A stretch of DNA of 64,000 nt from NCBI GenBank assembly GCA_022497155.1, contig MU385751.1:1-64000 (forward strand), written 5' to 3'. Under the pieces are notes generated by a model. It saw nothing but the letters and a program-made list of their open reading frames with translations. It was not told the DNA's origin and did no database searches. This DNA comes from Whalleya microplaca (lineage: Eukaryota > Ascomycota > Sordariomycetes > Xylariales > Xylariaceae). A program made the translations under genes and the position numbers. This document shows, piece by piece, positions 25,208 through 36,326 of this stretch (its first letter is position 1; each line of letters begins with the position of its first letter).

Positions 25208-28145
25208 ATGAGGCTTCAGGAGTTACCAGTCGAGCTATTCATGCTGATTATCCACTACCTAACTACTAATAAAGATATCTCGAGCTTCGGTCGCTGCTGT
25301 CGTGCCATTTATGCAGTTGTGAATCCAGTTCTCTACCGGCGTGTTCGAGATGATAGAGATGTCCTTAACTGGGCCGGCTTGCGAGGAAGCGCTGCAACGG
25401 TCAAAAAGATGCTAGCAGCAGGTAGTAGCCCCAACACCGCCTACATCGAGTATAGCCCAGAAATTCCCGTCACTGACTACCATTGTATGTACTTTCGTGA
25501 CTTCTCCCCCGGCTGTTCATCCATTGTTAGGACCCATGACTTTCTCTTGTATAAGTTCTAGTTTCAGGGGTCTGGCTTACCACAACCGTTCCATCCCTAG
25601 AAGCCCATCGTGTAAGACAAGTTACTAAATCATGATGCTGTAGTACGACTTATGCTCTTAGATCAACAGGCTAGGAAAAGATTCGGAGACTACGAAAGAG
25701 TATTTCCAATTTCCCCGGGGAGCTCTCGGTTGTGTCGACTGTGGACGCCACTCCACGTGGCAGTTTCCTGCGCACACAATGATATAATTGACATATTATT
25801 AGATCATGGGGCAGACATAAACGCGTTGTCTTTAGGCTTCTGCAAATGTCGCGATTACAATCGCGATTCAAGCGTACCTTGGTGGAAGCCACTGCACACG
25901 GCCCTAGTAAGTTCTCTCAACCAATTCCCCACGACCGCTGTATCCCTTCAAGTCTGCTATTCTGTGGTGATATTTTATTCCTACTTGATCAGAAAACTTC
26001 TCTATCCATTAGTACTATGGACGCGAGGTAATGCTCACCAGCTGATCCTGGACGTTATAGTGTCGTGGCAGACATTCGTCAGCGCGATTGCTTATCGCTC
26101 GAGGTGCATCCTTTCATGTTGCCACCAGGGCTCTCGGTTCCTTAAACAACTACGTAACAGCTTTGCATATATCGTGCTCAAAGGGAGATATTGCAATGTG
26201 TTGCGTTCTCCTGGATCATTATCGGCCGCCTCTCAACGATGAGGATTCTGATGGTCTAAGTCCAATAGCTTGGGCATACAAGTCATATCAATGGCGTACT
26301 ATCGAATTTGTACTGGAACACAGGCTAAGTGCAAATTATGGTGTAGGAAACCAACACACGCTGTTGTCCGAGTTGTGTTATTACGGTCGATTCGCTGAAA
26401 TTTATCGCCTCCTTCAGCTTGGCACCAACGTCAGGGGCTTCTGTCACAAGGGCTCATTATATAAGGGCTTGGGTTATACCCATCTTGATAATAAATGGCT
26501 TTGGTCCTAAGGTCCCTGAAGAAGGGAAGTTTTTCTTGTGTGTGAGGGGAAGCCGATCAGGCCTAAATAGCCTGACGGCTGTGGAATACACATGACCACG
26601 GACCAAATAGTCCGTATGACAGCTTCCTTGAAAGAACACCATTGCACTATTGTTGCAAAACCCACGTTGGGCCGCTATTTGGGACGACTACAATCGACTT
26701 TAGGAAGCTGGATGAATTGCAAACATCCTATCGACTGCCTGTCATAAGGGCCCTTGTCGACGCCGGAGCGGATGTCAATGTAGAAAGGGCAGAAGAGTAC
26801 GTTTCCCAAAGCCATTTCTTTCGTATTCAAGCTTGCACTGGGAACTATTTCTACCTCCGTGGGAGTTTCATAGAGTCAGAGTTCCTTGGCTCCGACTTCG
26901 AGCTTCTGAGATTCTCTGGCTGGAGTGTTAACTAACTCTGTGCTGCATATAGCGGGTAAATCCCCATCATGGTTGCTGCTGCAGCAGGCTTATTCTCAAT
27001 TGTACAATACATGCTCGAATCTGGCGCCAATATCAACGCTCAGGATTCTGCTGGAATGACACCCCTGATGAAAGCATGTTCACTAGTTATTGATGCCGAG
27101 TCGTTACTGGAGACAATAAGACTGCTCCTCGAACGGGGTGCCTCAGTAACTCTGGTGAATCATTCGGGCGAAACAGCTTTGGAGATCGCATGCTACTTAA
27201 CCAGAACACATCATCACAAATATTCCATTATTCAACTACTCCTATCAAACGGTTCAACTCCATACAAGACAAGTAATCTTTCCGAATCACTACTCTGCCC
27301 ACTGTTCCTTCAACATGACTTCGAGTGTTGCGAGATTTTGCAGCGACACGGCGCAACAGCGCCATCAGCTTCAGATATGAGGCTGATGACAAACAAAGCT
27401 GTTCAAGATGACAATGCCTCAGGCCTCAAATATGCTTCGCAGCTCGGGGCGCCCCCAAAATGCTAGCTATTCAGATGCGCCTCTTCAAAGCTTTGGAGAA
27501 TAACCAAGGGAATGCCTGTAGTTGAAGTCATATGTGAGTAACGTTTAGGATCATTTACTTTTCCATCTGGCTTTATTTAGGAGCAAGAGTTCCTAGAGTA
27601 GGCCTTAGAAGTCCCGAAAACTCACCAAACTGCCACCAAATGGTCCTGTCAGAGAAAATACTGACTCCTGATGCTGTAGTAGAAGCTGGCGTACCTTGGC
27701 CATATATCCCACCGACTGGCTAGACCTGCCTACTCTGTACGACCAGGCGTGCTAATGTGGAAGTAGCTCGAAGCTGACTAGAGAAAGGGGCAAATCTAAA
27801 TCAATCCTCCCACAGCGATATGACCCCTCTGCATATAGCAGTCAAAGGAAAATAATTGCTGCTTTAGTTAGTTGAGGCTTTACTGAAGCACGGCACAAAT
27901 CCTCGCCAGTGTCTCATGGGATAGGGGGGAGCACTCTGAGGCTGTTAATGTTGATAACGTCAAGATGGTACAGGCTATAATGAAAGGATCGTACAATGGG
28001 TAAACAATGGTATTAGCAACTGGTATTCTTTTGGTCGCCTAGAATTTGAATGCCAAAAGGCAAATGGCAGTCAATAAGCAGAAAGTTGATGAGGACCCTA
28101 AATTGTTGATGCTTCTGGGTGACTCAAACATTCCCGAATACGAAG
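25208..28145 (+). pseudogene. Decaying F-box/ankyrin-repeat gene
   Basis: The start (ATG 25208) encodes an F-box (LQELPVELFMLIIHYL..ISSFGRCCRAIYAVVNPVLYRRV), normally an adaptor for SCF ubiquitin ligase. Ankyrin repeats follow in several segments: TPLHVAVSCAHNDIIDILLDHGADIN near 25750-25830, LLIARGASFHV..TALHISCSKGDIAMCCVLL near 26087-26220, RTPLHYCCKTH near 26633, VIRALVDAGADVNVE near 26740-26785, MVAAAAGLFSIVQYMLESGANIN (26969 on), and MTPLHIAVKGK near 27820. Some gaps splice well, for example donor 25910 with an acceptor ending near 26063, but stops and shifts remain near 25612 (TAA), 26945 (TAA), 27466 (TAG) and throughout 27470-28145. A shorter product from 25208 or 26969 cannot be excluded. 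Confidence 0.65.
26471..26630 (+). other. Run of four adjacent hairpins
   Basis: Within the ankyrin pseudogene: GGGT/ACCC near 26471-26481; TCCCT (26513-26517) with AGGGA (26523-26527), followed by a T-rich run; an 11-bp stem AGCCG..TCAGGC (26551-26562) with GCCTGACGGCT (26570-26580), loop ctaaata; and ACGGAC (26598-26603) with GTCCGT (26610-26615), loop caaata. The last two loops are alike. An outer AAGGGAAG/CTTCCTT pairing (26522-26529, 26622-26628) could close the set. It occupies a place where the protein reading has no frame, so it may be intronic. Confidence 0.4.
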
Positions 28146-31100
28146 GTGATCTTGGGGTAAATATACAGGTCTTCACATGTGTTATAGACCTGAATTTTTA
28201 GCTATGACATGGAAGGAGTGCTGTTTTATTTTGTTACAGGATTACTTCTCAACTGCATTAGTATCAAGGCAGTTGTGGTGGTCCGGCTGTTGAATGCTCG
28301 GTGTTTATTTTCGCTAGGTAGGTACGACATGCTTTTAGGCTACAAGTACTTGTTTTTCGACTGATACATTGTATATTTCTAATATACACCTGCATGTTTC
28401 CTTTAAAGTGAGCTCGAGATTGTACCGTTCTCTCATCAGGTCGATATACTTGATAGGCTAGACGGAGGACTTGGTCAATTACAATATATAACTGTTCGCC
28501 TTACCCAGTCTTACCAGAAAGTTATCAAGAGGATAATCGGCTTAATTTTCCTGAAATCAAGCTCTTGCCATATCGTGCAAATTCAATTGGGGGTCACGGG
28601 TTCCTGAGGCAACATTATGCAATTGTTGCTAATTTATCGTCAGTAGGTGTACCAACTGTCTCGTTCCCTTCAACTGGGTACCTAGGACAAGATTAATACA
28701 TGGCCACGGGGTTGGAAAATTTCCTAGATCTGACTTCACTGTGAAGCAATACAGTGCCCAAACTTGGGCAATCGCTACTTAGGTACATACTGTTCATTGG
28801 ATCACAAGGCATCAAATGACTTGACCAGTAGCCGTTCAAGCCATAACGTGGCCTTAGCGCCGATTGTGCCTCACCCTCTTCCCACATGCTCCAGGTATGA
28901 ACAATAAGGGCATCTGCCCTCCAAGTCTGATTTCAAATTCTTCTCTGCCCCATCACTATCATTGCACATACAGCATCTACTGGGCTTCCAAATCTTGCCC
29001 TCATAAGTTGTCCTATCTAATTCAGAACACATCTTTTCTTTTATTATCAGTTTCTTTGACATACCTACATCAAGGGGCTTCCATACTTCAGGATGTTAAG
29101 TCATCACCATCGCGTGTCTATCACTTCACCCTTTCTTTACGTCCAAGTCATCTACGTATCTGGCACATCAGAGACCAAGACGGCCAAGACGGCCAAGACG
29201 GCCAAGACGACCAAGACGTAGAATAACAACTATATCAATCCCAGAAAGTCAACAAAGAAAATAATACATCAGCTCTTGGGATGTCGGATGCAGCATACCA
29301 TACAATGGACCAGACATATGAGGCACTATATGCATGGTGTCCCTCTAGATGAGCTGTAGCCTTTTGCCAGCCTTTGATCAACTCAGATTCTGAGTACACA
29401 CAGTGACGCCAAACGCTTGCAGAAGAGCGACATCTAGAACCAAAGCACGGCTGCTTCGCAGGGTGTTCTCTTGGGAGAAAGCCAGCATGCATGGCATTCG
29501 CAGGGGCCACTACTAACAACACTACTGTAACGGCAATAACACTAAGCCCGCTTCGAATACCAAGGGTGGCGCAGAAGATCAAGCTGCCTCTCTACTGTCT
29601 TTGCACCATGCCTTGGGGCATTACCGGGATACCATGTCTGCACCTACTTCACAGCAACTACCGATGGTAGTCCCTGGACCTTCACTGTCTCTCCGCCATA
29701 CTTGCTTCAGGCTCCAGAGTTGTGGATATGGCCTTTAATCATACAGGTCAGTATAACACCCGACAAGTACAAGGCTCAACTGAGCAACACTAATTGATAT
29801 ATATGCCACAGTTGTCGAGCATCAGTTGCCTTCATACAACAGATCTGTGACAGTATATATCAGGCCAACTTAGAGTACAGATCAAACTCTGTACTTCCTT
29901 AAATCAGCACGTCCGTTCGAGAAGGGTGGTGCTGGCAAGCTGCCACAGGAGCAGGAATACAGCGACCTCCAGCCGTTGGCCCATTTTGGACCACTTTCCA
30001 CACCGTTTGTAATTACGAACGGCATTATTGCTGTACAGCAATTACGCACGACTCACAAGGAACCATACTCCGAAGACCTCCAAAACCCCCATGGCCTGGC
30101 CGATTACATATAATATCAGAGGATATTCAGCTCCTACCGAAGGGCTATCGCCATGCTCATACCCCTGGGTATATACGGCACATAAGCGACGAAGCCCACA
30201 GTACTATACACTTCGCACAGATAAAGAACAGCTTTTCAGTGAGAGTCTGTACAATAGCCTCGACGCACCATGAACTACGTGCAAGCACACTTACACTGAA
30301 GAGAATCTTATGTCTTCCTAACAAAGTTCCTCATTGTTAGTTGCTACTTTGGGAGAGAATAAGACACCAACATACCCTAGAGACTAGAAGCGGTGACAGA
30401 CGCAGCACAATAAATCACAGTAGTCATGATGGTAACAATGACTCAGACGATCATCTACGCGACTAGGCCATGAGGAGGGCCTAGCACGCAATTTCTACTC
30501 GTATCGACCCTTATTATTGGTACTCTTAATAATCCGTGAGTCGTTAGGCTTTAGTATGACGACGTGGTAGATCAATACACTTATAGGAGTTGACACTACT
30601 TCCAATCTCAACACGGCCTAGAGACTGGATCACTATTGAAATATGCATTCCTCACAATGTCCACATCGTCGACAATAACTTATGCTGTCGACACCATATA
30701 CATCGTGGACAACTCTAAAATCACCAATCACTCAATCTTGGCCCAGGCCGTCTCCTTTGTCTCCTGTCAGACAGCTTCACACTACCCAAGGTACAATAGA
30801 ACGTCAAGCCATCTTCCTGAAGTTACAGAAGAAGCTCCGTTGACCTTCTCCCGTGCAAGTTTCCAGCGGCAAATCGGGTCAACTAGATACACTCAGTTGG
30901 GGGGAAAATTCAGCTCGTGGACTATTGCCCATATTTCTAGATAAGTTCCATTCAACGTCAAATTCTGACCACTAGGCGGACTTAGTGGTTAGCCCCCTGA
31001 ATGGAGGCCTAAGACTTGGAATTGGCTGGTGCAAGTGTCTGAAGACTCTGAAGACGAATAAAGTCAACAACGAAGAGACCACCAGGAGCTTTGCATTGCC

Positions 31101-31175
31101 TAATCACATGGCACATTTCCAGATGAAGTGGCAGGGGGTGTGGGTGATGGATTATATGATGCGGATGGTTAAGTG
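28146..31175. other. Long intergenic region
   Basis: No intact gene. It holds the 9-bp tandem repeat at 29173-29218 and an intron-like junction at about 29749-29819 with short protein-like flanks (see findings). Frames at 28864-29226, 30028-30273 and 30636-30944 have no recognisable content. Confidence 0.4.
29173..29218 (+). repeat. 9-bp tandem repeat, five units
   Basis: The unit CGGCCAAGA and one-base variants repeat about five times without interruption. It is a simple minisatellite in non-coding sequence; unit length is a multiple of three. Confidence 0.8.
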
Positions 31176-31671
31176 CGAAACGGTTAAAATCACTGGGTTT
31201 CCATAACCTAACTAGATACGGTTAGATGGACTAAGTACCTACCCCGCGGTACTTCTTACTAGTAAATGGATGTATATATTTTATGTATTAAACCCCTATA
31301 CGGAGTACAGTTATTCAGTTTTGACAACTTACATCGTACCACTTAAGGAGCTCAAATTCCTTTGAAACTGCAATTGAATCCAAACGTACCTATCGTATTA
31401 TTTAGTCCAATCCAATCAGACTCCCAAAAAGAAATCAAATTTTTTAGATGCAAATTAGATTTTTCAGGGGCAACCCAATTAAACACCTCCCCCTAACCTA
31501 CCTGACCTCCTCACGATAGCTTCAAGTGTGAGTGTTATTAAGGAGAAAGTTACTTGTGTATGTTAGAAAAAAGTACCGCTGTGCACGTACCTACTCTGCT
31601 ATCTGTATCTAGTTTAGGTTGAGATAACCCAGTGGTTTTAACCACCTAACCCAGTGATTTTAACCGTTTCG
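31176..31671. mobile_element. MITE-like element with 24-bp perfect terminal inverted repeats
   Basis: The 24 bp at 31176-31199 (beginning CGAAACGGTTAAAATCAC) are exactly complementary to 31648-31671. Homology of the arms continues inward: both have AACCTAA.CTAGATAC, but the right arm carries an extra 20-25 bp that repeat the GGTTAAAA.CACTGGGTTA motif. The roughly 450 bp between arms has no coding frame. Size, perfect termini and lack of genes fit a non-autonomous DNA element. No clear target duplication is visible, so the outer border may lie a few bases further out. Confidence 0.65.
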
Positions 31672-32256
31672 GAAGTGCAAACGGGAAATTCCTCATATAG
31701 CTGGGAAGATGTCAGAGGTCATTCTCCTGTGCATTGATTTTGGTAATTCGACGAAGGGAATGAGCGAGTACGATTCGCAGATGTACTTCCAACGTCATGT
31801 AACTGGCAAAATTGGGAAGATAGTAGGAAATATCTGAGAAACAATCGACGTTGTTCTCTCTTGTAGTCTTTCACTGTCTAATGATCTGCAACTTCTCTCT
31901 TAGCCTTGAACATGAATCCAGAATCTATTTGGCGCAACTAGATCTCGGATATGACCCTAACAATAGGAAAAAGGAAGAAAAGTTGCCTCTCTACTACATC
32001 CAAGAGCACATATCCTGTAGCTGTATAGTTGGGGCTACGCCCCACGGACTCCAGTGATGAATACCTTCCTAATGATAACTACTATGGCATTCATAACTTG
32101 CGTCTGTCTCATCAGCTAAAATGACTACCTTTGATTTTAGTATACTGAGGTTTCTTCTCTGTTAAGATAAAGGTATTTCGTTATCATTACTGAAAACGTT
32201 ACTAGTAGTGATGGCTGAACTCGAGGAAACTCGACATGGCTAGTATCAGGCGACAT
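31672..32256. other. Intergenic, no gene seen
   Basis: Spacer between two copies of the MITE-like sequence. Nothing recognisable. Confidence 0.4.
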
Positions 32257-32345
32257 GGTTAAAAGCACTGGATTATTTTTAAACCTAAACAAAATATAGT
32301 TAATAGGGTAGGTACATGCACTACAGTACTTATTTCTAGCAAACG
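32257..32345 (+). repeat. Diverged partial copy of the MITE-like element
   Basis: The stretch starts GGTTAAAAGCACTGGATTA, then has AAACCTAAAC and a GTAGGTAC..ACAGTACTT.TTTCTAG.AAA sequence. The order and spacing match the left end of the element at 31176 (GGTTAAAATCACTGGGTT, AACCTAACTAG, AGTACCTACC..GGTACTTCTTACTAGTAAA). Only one end is seen. It is followed at once by LTR-like copy B. Confidence 0.5.
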
Positions 32346-32368
32346 TAAGTAGCTTTTATTATTAACAT

Positions 32369-32512
32369 ACGCCCTATAGGGCTGAGGGTAGTACGGGCCT
32401 ACGTATGGCCGATCCGCCTATACATGTATATATAAGGTGGCTCTGCCACCTTCCTATAGCTTCACCTTGCACTAATCAAGTCACTATACTCCTCATTACT
32501 TTGTCCCATGTT
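32369..32512 (+). repeat. LTR-like dispersed repeat, copy B
   Basis: Second copy of the repeat at 7765-7906, same orientation, with the TATA-like TATATAAGG and the GGCTCTGCCACCTT and CTCCTCATTACTTTGTCCCAT blocks conserved. The CpA-poor sequence that follows (to about 33130) could be a worn-out retroelement body, which would make this the 5' LTR, but no domain confirms it. Confidence 0.6.
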
Positions 32513-33534
32513 GACATTTATAGCTATCTCTCACGGCACAGGGCCTATGAGGTGCCCTATAGCTGTTCAACATAGGAGATGAAGTTTACCTAAAGTTTCA
32601 TAACAGACGAAAACCCTCATTTACCAAATATAGAAACTTCTTGCTAGAGAGATTCTTCAGATCGAGGTTAGTACCGAATTTTTTGAGGTATCAGTAGCTT
32701 AATTATGATTGTCAAAGTAAGGTGGCTGATATAACCCACACTGTTCGTATGTGCCTCCCCAGGGTCCTCTAGACTTGATACTTATCTAATATAATTAATA
32801 GCTTCTCTCTTAGATTAATACTAGAGCGTATAAGAGAAGATGCTGCTAGTTTAGAGAAGATATAGGCTAAACGGAGTCCTATCTTATATTCAATGCTAGA
32901 GGTATTATAATTGAAGACAGGGGCGATATTGATGGAAGCAGCAATACGAGAAGAAATCTCGGTTGTATCTACAATCTTAGAAAAACTTCCGGGAAAACTA
33001 CACTTGATCAAGGAGGAAGACGACACCGCAAGCAAGGGGAAGGGAAAGGGGATAAGAATAGGGTGCACTGTACGTGCACATCACTTGCACGCAACCCCAA
33101 AGTCCATTGTTCGCTTGATTTCACAGTTCATTGCACAATAAATTAATGTAAAGCAATGTATTTCTACAAGTTACAGATGCTCTCAGTAAGCGACTTAAGT
33201 AGCGAGCGTAACCGCCAAAGTAAACTAAATGTAAGAATGATTGCTCTGATCTCGAATACGATGTGTCCAGTTGTTGTGGCATGCAGAGTTGATAATTCTA
33301 ATTGCTCTGCTTAAATGGAAACTGTTGATGGGATGAGAGTTGCATTGACGTTGGGGAGTGACAGCGCGCTTATAACCGGCAGCATTCTGTTCCACCAGGT
33401 AGTCGGCCATACCCCAGTGATTACAAACAAAAAGAAACGCTTCCCCGGTAATTGTTAATATAAAAAATTCCTTCGCAATCATTCCCACAGTTGCAGAACG
33501 AGTGGGCTGATATAGCTCGTGCCCACAGAGCAAC
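32513..33534. other. Intergenic, possible retroelement debris
   Basis: The part 32780-33080 is AT-rich and keeps a broken plus-strand reading with charged helical text (IREEISVVSTILEKLPGKLHLI), reminiscent of a gag-like protein but not identifiable. The last 200 bp are the leader region of the hydrolase at 33535. Confidence 0.35.
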
Positions 33535-34614
33535 ATGTCCCAATCGAGTGCTTCTAAGCTGATGCAAACATGGCCAACTCCCATACATGGAGATTTCAAA
33601 ATCACCGATTTCTCTTTCGACTCCGGGGAGAAGCTTTCCGAACTCAGCCTCCACTATCAAACTATCGGGAGCCTTAAGGTTTCCGTCGATGGGGAGACAT
33701 CAAATGCCATCTTAATTATGCACGGTACCGGTGGATCCAGCAATAACTTCCTAAATGACAATTTTGCCGGTCAGCTCTTCAATCCAGGTCAAATCCTAGA
33801 TGCCCAAAAATACTTTATAATCATCAGGGACGGAATTGGACATGGCGAATCTAGCAAGCCTAGCAATAGCGGTCTACGGGCCAGATTCCCTCACTATCAG
33901 TACAACGACATGATCCATGCGGACTACCGTCTTCTTACCGAACACCTGGGCATAAATCATGTAAGGCTCATAATGGGTACATCGATGGGTGGCATGCATA
34001 CTTGGCTTTGGGGGGAGACATACCCGGAGTTCATGGACGCACTAATGCCTCTCGCATCATTGCCGATTCAAATCTCCGGCCGGAATCGGATGTGGCGGAA
34101 GATGGTCATGGAATCAATCCGATCGGATCCGGCATGGAAAGGTGGTGATTATTCCTCAGATGCGCCACCGGTGTCTGGCCTCACGTCAGCTATGAACATT
34201 ATGATAATAATGGGATCGGCTCCATTATACTTCCAACTTGAATATCCCACTCGAGACTTGGCTGATAAATGGCTCGAGGATCAAATTCGTGAGGGGTTCC
34301 GGACGACAGATGCAAACGACCTTCTGTACGCCCTGGATGCGTCGCACGAGTACGATCCTAAACCCGACCTCGGAAAGATCAAAGCTCCATTGACGGCAGT
34401 AAACTCGGCCGATGACCAGATCAATCCGCCAGAGCTAGAAGTTCTAGAAACAGAAGTCAGAGATGGTATGAAAGAAGGGCTCGGGAAGGCAGTGGTCCTA
34501 CCCATCACGAAGCACACCAGGGGCCATGGATCGCATACGATTGCAAAGCTTTGGAAGAAGTATTTGGGAGAACTTCTGGTCAAGACCGAACGAAAGTCAA
34601 CTATTTCGAGGTAA
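33535..34614 (+). CDS. Alpha/beta hydrolase of the homoserine O-acetyltransferase (MetX) family
   Basis: Cytosolic alpha/beta-hydrolase-fold enzyme, 359 aa, single exon. The oxyanion segment is HGTGG (63-67). The nucleophile elbow is GTSMGGMHTW with Ser150, and the following WGETYPEFMDALMPLAS is characteristic of MetX-type acyltransferases. The acid is Asp293 or Asp294 in NSADDQINP, and the catalytic His is in RGHGSHT (331 or 334). True homoserine acetyltransferases are usually longer; shorter MetX-like proteins like this occur in fungi as accessory acyl hydrolases or transferases, sometimes in metabolic gene groups. It is followed by a convergent cyclo-ligase-like gene 320 bp away. The substrate is not predictable. 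Confidence 0.85.
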   Translation: MSQSSASKLMQTWPTPIHGDFKITDFSFDSGEKLSELSLHYQTIGSLKVSVDGETSNAILIMHGTGGSSNNFLNDNFAGQLFNPGQILDAQKYFIIIRDGIGHGESSKPSNSGLRARFPHYQYNDMIHADYRLLTEHLGINHVRLIMGTSMGGMHTWLWGETYPEFMDALMPLASLPIQISGRNRMWRKMVMESIRSDPAWKGGDYSSDAPPVSGLTSAMNIMIIMGSAPLYFQLEYPTRDLADKWLEDQIREGFRTTDANDLLYALDASHEYDPKPDLGKIKAPLTAVNSADDQINPPELEVLETEVRDGMKEGLGKAVVLPITKHTRGHGSHTIAKLWKKYLGELLVKTERKSTISR

Positions 34615-34934
34615 ATTCGGTCTGCAGGACTACATTAAACATTAGATATACCTCGAAAGCTTCAGCAACTTCATATCAGAAACGATAATCGCCACGAACG
34701 AGTTTATACTTTGTCTAGCTGATGAAATTGTATCCTCTAGTTAACCTCGATTTGAGCTGCTCATTTTGGACAAATCACGTAACTTGAGGGCTCCGCCTCG
34801 ACAACCCTAAGTCTTCACGTCCTTAGTACTCTCTAAATTAATATTTAAGTTCTAGAAGATATAGTGAAGTTCCCGTTGCCGATATGGTGTGACGAAAACA
34901 TGCTATATGTTATAGTATCGATTAAGGATAACTA
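34615..34934. other. Convergent intergenic spacer
   Basis: Shared 3' region of the hydrolase (plus) and the cyclo-ligase-like gene (minus). Nothing else seen. Confidence 0.5.
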
Positions 34935-35705
34935 CTACGGGGCTTCGCGTCTTCCTTGAAGTCTCCTCAACTCTTGTAAAGGTGGAATGTCCTCGAGCAT
35001 GCCATCCCCAAGGCAGCCCCACAAGATTCCACAAGTCGGTTTTTTCGAAGAATCAGCTTTCAATATTCTCGTAGGCGTGATCACAAGGTCACATACTGTG
35101 TCGAATTCTTCGGGCGCTAACGGCTCATCTAAGACCTGGCAGTCATGGACGAGTGCTGCAGTCATTGTATCCTGGTGCACAACCTTGAGAGAAAACAACA
35201 TGCCCCATTCGAGGTCGAAGAAGCCGTGACCTTTGCCGAATCGAATGCCGTCATGATTAATTGCTCCAGTGCCCGTGACCATGAAGCCGACATGTAAGTC
35301 CAAAGCAACAACGTCGGCAAGCGAGACGTATTTTCCGACTTTCTCCATGCCGTCGAGTGTTGAAGCATACTTGTACAGTGCTTCATCGATAGTCGCTGGA
35401 TCGAGAAGCCAAAACCCTCGTCTTATCCCATATGTGGTCATCAAGACCTTAATGCCGGCGCATAATGTCTTCTCCCTCAAATACTCCAGGCAGTTGTCCG
35501 GTGTGATGAATACGGTACTGCAGTTCTGATAGCTGTGCAGAGAGAGCAGCTTGTCAGCCGCGGCTTGCGAGCCCTCGAAGTCAGCAATAAAGCTGGAGAA
35601 GTCATAATGGAACCTCGAATCCGGGTATGCGACTTTGCGCAACTCTTTCCAGACTTTGGCACGAATGTCGCTTTTATGTGAGGTATTCCTGCTTACAAGA
35701 GCCAT
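34935..35705 (-). CDS. 5-formyltetrahydrofolate cyclo-ligase-like protein
   Basis: Single-exon protein of 256 aa. It begins with SDIRAKVWKELRK, matching the helical start of the cyclo-ligase family (which converts 5-formyl-THF to methenyl-THF with ATP), and carries the phosphate/folate loop RFGKGHGFFDLEWG at 155-168, corresponding to the family motif RxGxGxGxxD. The C-terminal half includes HDCQVLDEPLAPEEFDTVCDLVITPTR, the usual end of the domain (VP...hD..vd.ivTp). Catalytic equivalence is not certain: this branch resembles MTHFSD-like fungal proteins that may have diverged from folate metabolism. It is transcribed away from the DHA1 transporter at 36327, with a 620-bp shared promoter. Confidence 0.75.
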   Translation of the reverse strand: MALVSRNTSHKSDIRAKVWKELRKVAYPDSRFHYDFSSFIADFEGSQAAADKLLSLHSYQNCSTVFITPDNCLEYLREKTLCAGIKVLMTTYGIRRGFWLLDPATIDEALYKYASTLDGMEKVGKYVSLADVVALDLHVGFMVTGTGAINHDGIRFGKGHGFFDLEWGMLFSLKVVHQDTMTAALVHDCQVLDEPLAPEEFDTVCDLVITPTRILKADSSKKPTCGILWGCLGDGMLEDIPPLQELRRLQGRREAP

Positions 35706-36326
35706 TCCTTCCGATCATTCCAGTTGAGCACTTTTCATTCTGTTCAAATGCATTGGATAATTCATGCGCAGGGTTAGACAAAGCATTCGACTTATCAGCC
35801 AAGCTGAGGGACTCTAGGACACTAACGGTTGATAATGACCGAACGATGATTAGACTAACGGCTAGTATGCGTTTATCTATTGCCGTCATCCGTGCTTTCG
35901 AGATTGACTAGCAGACTAGACGCCGCTTATCGTCTTATAACAACGCTATATATACTGTGATCATCCCACGCCCTAGCTAGGGCGTCTCAAATTCAAGCAA
36001 TGGTGTGTAAAGAATTCCCCGATGCTAGGGATTTTCGTAATGCTTATCTCGATGTCTCAGCCATTTCGGTGGAGACAACAAGGGATTTTAAGGGCGACGG
36101 GTGGCGCCGGAAATACCGCTTATCTCGAGGTGACTGGCCGGATGGAGTAGCATTATTCATGGCTTGCAAAATCTGCGCGCCATTTGCTCTCGGTGGCAGT
36201 CCACTCCCGCGGCTCGTATATATAGCTATATACCGCATGGCACACCTTCTCGCAAACTTGGCCCCGAGCCAAGGGTGTTTCCATGCAGCGTGACAAGACT
36301 CCGGTGCTGTTATCCCCGAGAGGAAC
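35706..36326. promoter_or_regulatory. Divergent promoter region
   Basis: Separates the cyclo-ligase-like gene (minus) from the DHA1 transporter (plus). A TATA-like tatatata lies near 36218, about 105 bp before the transporter ATG, and another (ctatatatact) near 35946. The 18-bp palindrome at 35968-35985 is the standout element. Confidence 0.5.
35968..35985. promoter_or_regulatory. 18-bp perfect palindrome
   Basis: ACGCCCTAGCTAGGGCGT reads the same on both strands with no spacer. It lies in the divergent promoter, 263 bp from the minus-strand ATG and 342 bp from the plus-strand ATG. Perfect symmetry suggests a dimeric regulator's site; this is inference, and no factor can be named. Confidence 0.5.

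Noticed and set aside
29235..29582. 115-aa minus-strand frame with a leader-like start
   Set aside because: The frame opens with TTG rather than ATG, and the following text has no recognisable pattern.
33061..33094. GTGCAC-rich inverted repeats
   Set aside because: Short, imperfect and isolated; likely chance.
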